A stretch of DNA of 64,000 nt from Tenodera sinensis (lineage: Eukaryota; Arthropoda; Insecta; Mantodea; Mantidae). Positions 58,229 through 64,000 of this stretch are shown one piece after another (positions within the stretch are counted from its first letter, which is position 1; each line of letters starts with the position of its first letter). A program made the position numbers and the translations under genes. The DNA lies in NCBI GenBank assembly GCA_030765045.1, contig CM060962.1, positions 166,757,694 through 166,821,693 of the forward strand, written 5' to 3'. Below the pieces are notes generated by a model, which was not told the origin of the DNA, made no database searches, and saw only the letters and a list, made by a program, of their open reading frames with translations.

Positions 58229-58355
58229 CTAACAACATAAACGTTTTTATACTTTTCAATATAATATTGCATTATGTTTACAGTAATGTTTTACATATTT
58301 GTGATTCTAAGACACAGTTACACAGTTTTTCTTATAACACAGAACCGTTTAACTC

Positions 58356-58361
58356 AATAAA
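58356..58361 (+). terminator. polyadenylation signal of the I-like LINE
   Basis: AATAAA, 128 bases after the stop codon. No long poly(A) follows. Confidence 0.45.
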
Positions 58362-58430
58362 TGCTTCTTATTTTCCATAATAGGCATTAAGAATTTGGAG
58401 ATAAATCTACAGAAAATTAAAATCTGCCTT

Positions 58431-59632
58431 TTTACGAGGCCAGGTGTATCTTAGTCCCTCCCCCCCTTCACTACCACCTTTGCTTGTCCTCATTACAGTG
58501 CCACCCACGCCTCTAGTCCGATATTGCAACGTCATTGTTCACTAGTTATGCCTCACCCCTTGCTAGACCCCGTAAGGCGATAAGAAACCGAGAGATGCCC
58601 TCCAACAACTGGTTGTGTACAACCAGTTCAGATATTTTCAAATGTGTTGAGGAAGCTTTAAATCAGGTTCAATTTCCTTGGAGTACGCATGCGCACGCAC
58701 ACATATACAGAAAGTGTTCCTGTTATAATGGGTGGTAGAATTGGCTTCAAAGGCCGTGTTAAAGATAAGATAGGTATAGGATCTCGGTATTAAAACAAAC
58801 AAAAAATCACATATATTCGCTGCTTAATTCATCAAGAGAATTTATGTGCAAAATATATCAAACTGAACAATGTGATGAGTGTTATCAAAATTATTAATTT
58901 CATTGGGTCAAAATAATTACTACATCATCGCCAGTTTAAAGCATTTCTCGATGAATATCTTGTGTTGTGTTGCCTGTCACGGTGGGGATTCCGGCACGTC
59001 AGCCGCTGGCTTATTGTGCGTCAGAAGATGATGTGAAAGTACCCTATAGTCGGCCAGAACTCATCACAGGCAGGGCTACTTTGATGGGTCCCTAACATGT
59101 GCAGGCAGTTCTTCAGACCGACGGAGTTCCAGATCGCCACAGAGAGCGCGCAGCCAGTCAGGTTCGATTGATCAATAGCTCCCCCCTGCCAGGCAGTCAG
59201 CCGGCCACAGCGCCTTTCCTCAGCCAACCACCGTATTTTCAGAGCGCAAGCACCACCGCAGCGCATCCTACCGGCGACCCCGCTGACTCTTATAACCTGG
59301 AAAAACCAGATAGAGAGAATGTAATGAAAGGGAGTGATTGGGAGTATGTATCACATTTTCTTATACCACGTGTTCTTTGACCAGCCGGACCGCCCCGAGG
59401 CGGCAAGGAGCCGGGCGAGGACCAGCGCACTCTCCGCCAGAGTTATGCGTAAAGGACGGGAAAATCGCAGGTACGGAACACGAACTACTGCACTAACTTG
59501 CATTAGGCTTACCTGCATCACGTCAGACGTTAAAATTGATGACCTTTAACACGAACACGTTCCCTATATCTCCGAAAACAATTCTGGTTTACTCGTAAGA
59601 GTTCATGCTGACTGATTGCCTTTATTTCCCTT
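58431..59632. other. non-coding stretch, GC-richer at 58960-59540
   Basis: 58960-59540 is clearly GC-richer than its surroundings and contains TATAACCTGG at 59291; it may be an old LTR or promoter-like fragment, but I found no ends. Frames at 59021-59549 have no motif. Confidence 0.45.
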
Positions 59633-59896
59633 GTATCTGCTCGTTTCACTTGCATTACACGGTACCTATCTCTCCTTCCTGTCATTTGCTTTGCTAACAA
59701 TTTCACTTAGATATCCGTATATCTGCTTGGTGCAATTGCATTATGCGGTGCCCATCTCTACTTTGTGGCATTTGTTTTGAATACCATTTTCTTTTGACAA
59801 CCGGTATATCAGCTGGTCGCAATTTTATTGTATTATACGTTACCTATCTGTTCTTTGTGTCCTTGTCTTTGCTCGCAATTTCGCTTCGACTTCAAA
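59633..59896 (+). repeat. three diverged tandem units of ~87 bp
   Basis: Units start at 59633 (GTATCTGCTCGTTTCACTTG), 59717 (GTATATCTGCTTGGTGCAAT) and 59804 (GTATATCAGCTGGTCGCAAT). Each continues with a GCATTA-/TATTATACG-GT-CCTATCTCT-like block and a TTTGTGTC/GGCATTTG block. Spacing is 84 and 87 bases. Confidence 0.75.
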
Positions 59897-62800
59897 GGTA
59901 TACTATAACACACTGGTCAAACATGAAGTATCCAAAATTAATTAATGGCATTTTTACTAATCTAAAGAGTATATTAATTGTAAACTACCTAATAAAATGT
60001 TATGCGCATTGGCATTTGCTAACAAATGTAACCGTAACGAACATGTATTTCTTCTATACCTGTACAATCAAAATGCTTACATGCTACTCGCCGTTTTATT
60101 CGCTGCCTCAGTTCCCGCGGATAAACTAACTCAGAGATGTCCAACCTTGTCTCTTTGGAGAACCTTACGTAATGAGCGGCTATACCCCAATCCACTCCTT
60201 CAGTTGAATGGACAGTCAGTATCCAGTGAGGGACACCAAAGGCGACTCCACGGTCGTTTCTAGGTCATACCTCGAATTTTCTGGGAATGGCTTCAGAAGA
60301 CCTCTTCCTTGTGGATGGTTTTTGCATATACGTTGAACAGTGGGAGACAGACTAAAGCTTAGTAAATAAAAATGTGAGTCTGGTTAAAACACACAATTTA
60401 TGTCAAATACTTTTTTCTTTTGAGTGAACCAATTCCTATATATTCTTTCTTATTTATTTGAATTTGCCAATACTTATTCCTATTTGAAGAAAAGTATGTT
60501 GTTTGTTTCTTTTACCTTTTGGCCTTGCAAAGAGTACGGGATTTCAAAGAATCACGTAGCAGCCAACTCTTAAAGAATTTCACTGTCGCTTAAAGCCTAC
60601 TGTACTCCCATATTTCCTTGCACCTACAAGAAAATTAGCAATAAGATGCTTTTTGAAAATACTTATCTCAATTAAAACGAAGTAGATAGCGAAATAAGCA
60701 TTTGCAGGAATAGTGTGTATAAGAGCGAGTATAGCTCTATATATATTTGCGAACCGAGTTTCTCCAAATTGAACAATATTAGACGTCTGTATCGCAATAG
60801 GTTAAGCGACGAACACTTGGTGTATCTTCAAAGGCTATGCGCATTGACTTAGTCGCCAACTATTGATAGACTTCTTAAACGTAAGCAGTACCAAAGGAAT
60901 CACTAATGAACAGATGTTTATCGTAGGTATAAGATTTGAAAGTGCTTTCGTAAATAAAACGTAACGTACATGCAACCAACCCACCATTGCAACAAAATGC
61001 ACGGCTGGGTGTTAAAGAGAGGCAAAGTCCGTGTATAGTGAAAAGAGGTAAACCCAAACTCCTCTCTTTCGCAAACGTTGGACATCGCTGAACTAACTAG
61101 TGAACGGGTGCTTATCATTTCTGACCTACATAATGCTCCCAATGCTTTTTCACATCTGTTTTATATGAGAACAAGCTATTACTTAAAACATTAATGACAT
61201 ACGCCATCTCCAAGAGAAACATGGGAAAATATGGTGCCCTTGCACGGACAATACTGATCAGATTTTCAATACCATTCATAGTACAACAGCAACACAAACC
61301 TATATTTTTATCTTTTAGATATTAAGCATTTTAATCTATGGTTTTGCTGTGCTAAATTGCAATGTGTTTACACTCACAGATAACCTGGGCCATAATTATT
61401 TCTATATTCCAGCTCTGTTTGTGTTGTGGCAGCCAAGAGTGATTCTTGCCACTCACACATATTATTAAACATGCATATTACTTACTGTATGATTAAGGCA
61501 GGATCACATCTAAGTAATTTCAGGTATTATTTTCCAATGAAAAGTGTGATAGATTATTTCTATCTTTTCAAGTAAGTTTCAACTTTTAACTTAAGTTCTC
61601 CAATAAGGGTGTTTACAACCCGGAAACTCACACAAAAGCAAAATTATAAACTGCACAATGTCTGGTGCTAAAACAGACGAACTGTTGAAATTTTGTATTC
61701 CTCGCCAAGTAATCGGGAAATGCACAACTGTATTTATAGTTTTCCTTAACGTCCAACTTAATGTTATAGGTAAATTATCAAAGCTGAGATGGAGAGATAA
61801 TATTCTGTAATTAAGTCATGGGTTGATCTTACTGCGATTCTGGGGAGAAAATGACTGGCCCTGCTATAACATGGACGCTAACGTACCCTTTTGACGTGAA
61901 AATCTGTGGAAAAATACTCTGCACCGTACACGTGGTGAATGGATTTAATAAATAAAAAATCTGATGAGTTGCACTAGCATGACTTTCTCTGCTCTTGTAC
62001 TAACTATTCTTACAAACTCATTCCTCTGTCTTCATGTTAGTCGAGATAAACATTAGTGGAAATTATATTATTGTTAATATAAGGTACTAGGGGAATATTG
62101 GAGTACAGTAGGATTTGGGCGATAGTCAAATCTTTTAAAGCTGGTCGCTATATGAAGTCTTTGAAATTCCGCCCTCTTTGCACAGCCACGAGATAAACAG
62201 TTGAATAACGTCCTTCCATTTGAGAAAAGTCTAAGTATTGTAAAAAACAAACAACAAGGAATATCTACAAAATGGTTCACTCCACAAAAAATGCATTTGG
62301 AAATAACTTGTATGTTTTAACGAGATCTGCATTTTTTGAATAGTAAGATTTGGTCTATCTCTTACGGTTTACCAGTTATGCAAAAGTCATCAAAAGTAAA
62401 CAGCACTATGTAGGCTATAATCAGAAAATTCAAAATATACATTTCATTTGTCATAAAAATATATTAAAGATATCCCATTTTAATCAAAATTTTCACTTTT
62501 GAGATATGCTGTTCACAGACACACAGACCCACACACGCGCGCGCGTGCGGACCTTTTTCTAAAAATGCTTTATTTTTGGATCCAGGGGTCCTCAAGACAT
62601 ATATTTCCGGAGAAACCTCGACATCGAAATTTTGGGTCGAATACCATGCTTCTCCTAATTACTATACGTAATACGTACAATATGTTGACAGTTGTTAACT
62701 GCTCCAGTTAACCGAACTACAACAAACGTTGATGCCAAGAAATTAAAATTATTTGCATAAATTTATTCTAATATCTTATTTTCTATTATTAGTCCTGAGT

Positions 62801-63223
62801 ACATACTTCGATGGCGGAAGCCACACAAAATATTGTTGTATAGAAATGAGTGAGTTTTAAGTTACCAATACTGTTGAAAAAAAGATTAATATGTAATTAT
62901 GATAACAAAACTATAAAACCAAACTTCAAAAATGATCTTTTATACAAATTACTTTAAGCAAATGGTAAATGGATCATAACTGCAAAATTTGTCATGAATT
63001 CTGAAAGTTACAGCCCAAAATAAACTCATTATATATACCGGTTGTAAATGACTAACACAGCACGAATTTTACTGATAAGAGAGGGTTCATAGACAATCAA
63101 TTGAGATAGGAAACCTATGGTGTAGGGTTTCAAATTACAGAATTGTGCCTTAATAGTGCTTCGACGTGTCCACTGCAGTTATAACGCATGAGAAAGCGGG
63201 TGGAGGGCTTTCGTAGACAGAGT
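59897..63223. other. AT-rich non-coding stretch
   Basis: No recognised gene. 62490-62660 (TTCACAGACACACAGACCC, then GACATCGAAATTTTGGGTCG) looks like dispersed-repeat sequence, but I cannot define its ends. Confidence 0.5.
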
Positions 63224-63303
63224 ATTTAGCGTAATGGATATGTTGCCAGGATGACGATGGTACACATGGATTGAAAGCTGCAGTTCAAATCCCCGTAGCC
63301 CCG
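63224..63303 (+). mobile_element. tRNA-like SINE head
   Basis: TTAGCGTAATGGATATGTTG (A box) and CTGCAGTTCAAATCCCCGTAG-type T arm (B box AGTTCAAATCC) at tRNA spacing. The acceptor does not close well and the D arm is irregular, so a real tRNA gene is unlikely. A CCTT array follows, possibly its tail. Confidence 0.5.
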
Positions 63304-63339
63304 TATTTCTTATGTATTCTTTATTTCTTGCTTACCTTC

Positions 63340-63430
63340 TGTCATTCTGTCCTTCCCTTCCTTCCCTCCCATTCATCCCTCCCTTCCTTCCCTCCCTTCC
63401 CTCTTTAATTCTTTCTTTCCGCCCTTCCTT
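63340..63430 (+). repeat. (CCTT)n-rich pyrimidine tract
   Basis: CCTT/CCCT units over about 90 bases, ending in a T run near 63450. Confidence 0.93.
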
Positions 63431-64000
63431 TCTTTTATTAATTTTTTTTTTTTTTAATTTAGGACACTTTGGTGTACAGTAGTTTGCAGAATGTAATTGC
63501 ACAAGGTTAATGAAAAATAAAATTAACACGTAACGTGCATTTGGATTAACTAGGTATAACCCACTGGTAACCCAGTTGGCATTTACTACGAGTAGCACAG
63601 GTCTGTTGTTCTTTTCCTTTACGGTCTGCTTTCGAGATATATTTCTCTCGAGGGATTTTCAGAATACAAGATATAAAATACCAAATTTCCTGAATGTCTC
63701 CGCTCTTGTGCAAACTCAAGACATTACTTTGGCAAAAAAAACAAGCATGCTTTTTTTCCCCTTTACTCTTATACTTGTTGACTATGTACTTGCAATTCGT
63801 AAAACTGTCTCCAAAAAGGAGATTCTAATTACCAACATTAAATACAGCAAAAGAAAACATTGAAATATTGAACGTTAGTTTTAAATATAATATATTCGAT
63901 CTTCCCACTTTTATATCGAAATATAGGGAATAAAAAAGTACAAAATATATAGCTTATAGACTATAAGAAGGTAAAATAAATTTTTCGCAAAATAATAATT
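63431..64000. other. AT-rich non-coding stretch
   Basis: Nothing recognised up to the window end. Confidence 0.5.

Larger units (their letters stand above)
53976..58430 (+). mobile_element. I-like LINE with RNase H, nearly full-length ORF2
   Basis: Order on the plus strand: a ~490-base GC-mixed leader, endonuclease, RT, RNase H, C-terminal CCHC, a ~200-base 3' UTR with AATAAA at 58356-58361. RNase H after RT plus an apurinic-type endonuclease places it in the I/R1/Loa-type groups, not Jockey; I favour an I/Nimb-like family but cannot fix the clade. No ORF1 is visible upstream. Element ends and target duplications were not identified, so the outer coordinates are approximate. Confidence 0.82.

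Overview
This is a eukaryotic, AT-rich, non-genic window. I see no convincing host protein-coding gene, rRNA gene or functional tRNA gene. The coding sequence that can be recognised is transposon-derived and broken by stops and frameshifts. The mix of families (Gypsy LTR element, Jockey-like and I-like LINEs, a Penelope-like element, mariner/IS630-like, hAT-like and Merlin-like DNA transposons, several tRNA-derived SINEs, long TTA/TG/GTGA microsatellites) fits a large insect genome. Two SINE-like bodies (1200-1397 and its relatives; 31862-31930 and its relative) resemble, from memory, short repeats common in grasshoppers and related Polyneoptera. I therefore suggest a polyneopteran insect, but this is an inference without a database search.

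Layout. 1-11.8 kb: mostly anonymous AT-rich DNA with one SINE-B fragment, a SINE-A tail and an antisense relic of a DDE-transposase helix-turn-helix region (4035-4445). 11.8-16 kb: Merlin-like relic, antisense Jockey-type ORF1 with zinc knuckles (12274-13486), a second helix-turn-helix relic, and an antisense hAT C-terminus. 16-21 kb: a decayed Gypsy element (gag, protease, RT, RNase H, integrase), split by a SINE with a 14-bp target-site duplication and followed by a large nested inverted repeat. 22-31 kb: ZMYM/DUF4371-type hAT relic, SINEs, a mariner N-terminal relic and a well-bounded solo LTR (30388-31018, 4-bp TSD). 31-42 kb: GTGA array, a hammerhead-like motif, an 0.8-kb TG-rich minisatellite, three copies of one repeat family ('element C') each ending in a TTA-type tail, a third SINE-B, and two kinds of mariner-like relic.

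42.7-48 kb: two Penelope-like fragments lie head to head. The right one is interrupted by a Jockey-like LINE carrying a 10-bp target-site duplication, and a second Jockey RT fragment follows. 48-53.6 kb: TG/TAA arrays, another SINE-A, two opposed mariner-like relics meeting at a palindrome, and a short TIR element (53400-53620). 54-58.4 kb: the best preserved element, a LINE with endonuclease, RT, RNase H and a C-terminal CCHC. 58.4-64 kb: mostly anonymous, with a diverged ~87-bp tandem repeat and a tRNA-like SINE head.

The elements do not form a pathway. What can be read is a nesting history: Penelope before Jockey, Gypsy before SINE-A, and microsatellites that repeatedly sit at retroposon tails.
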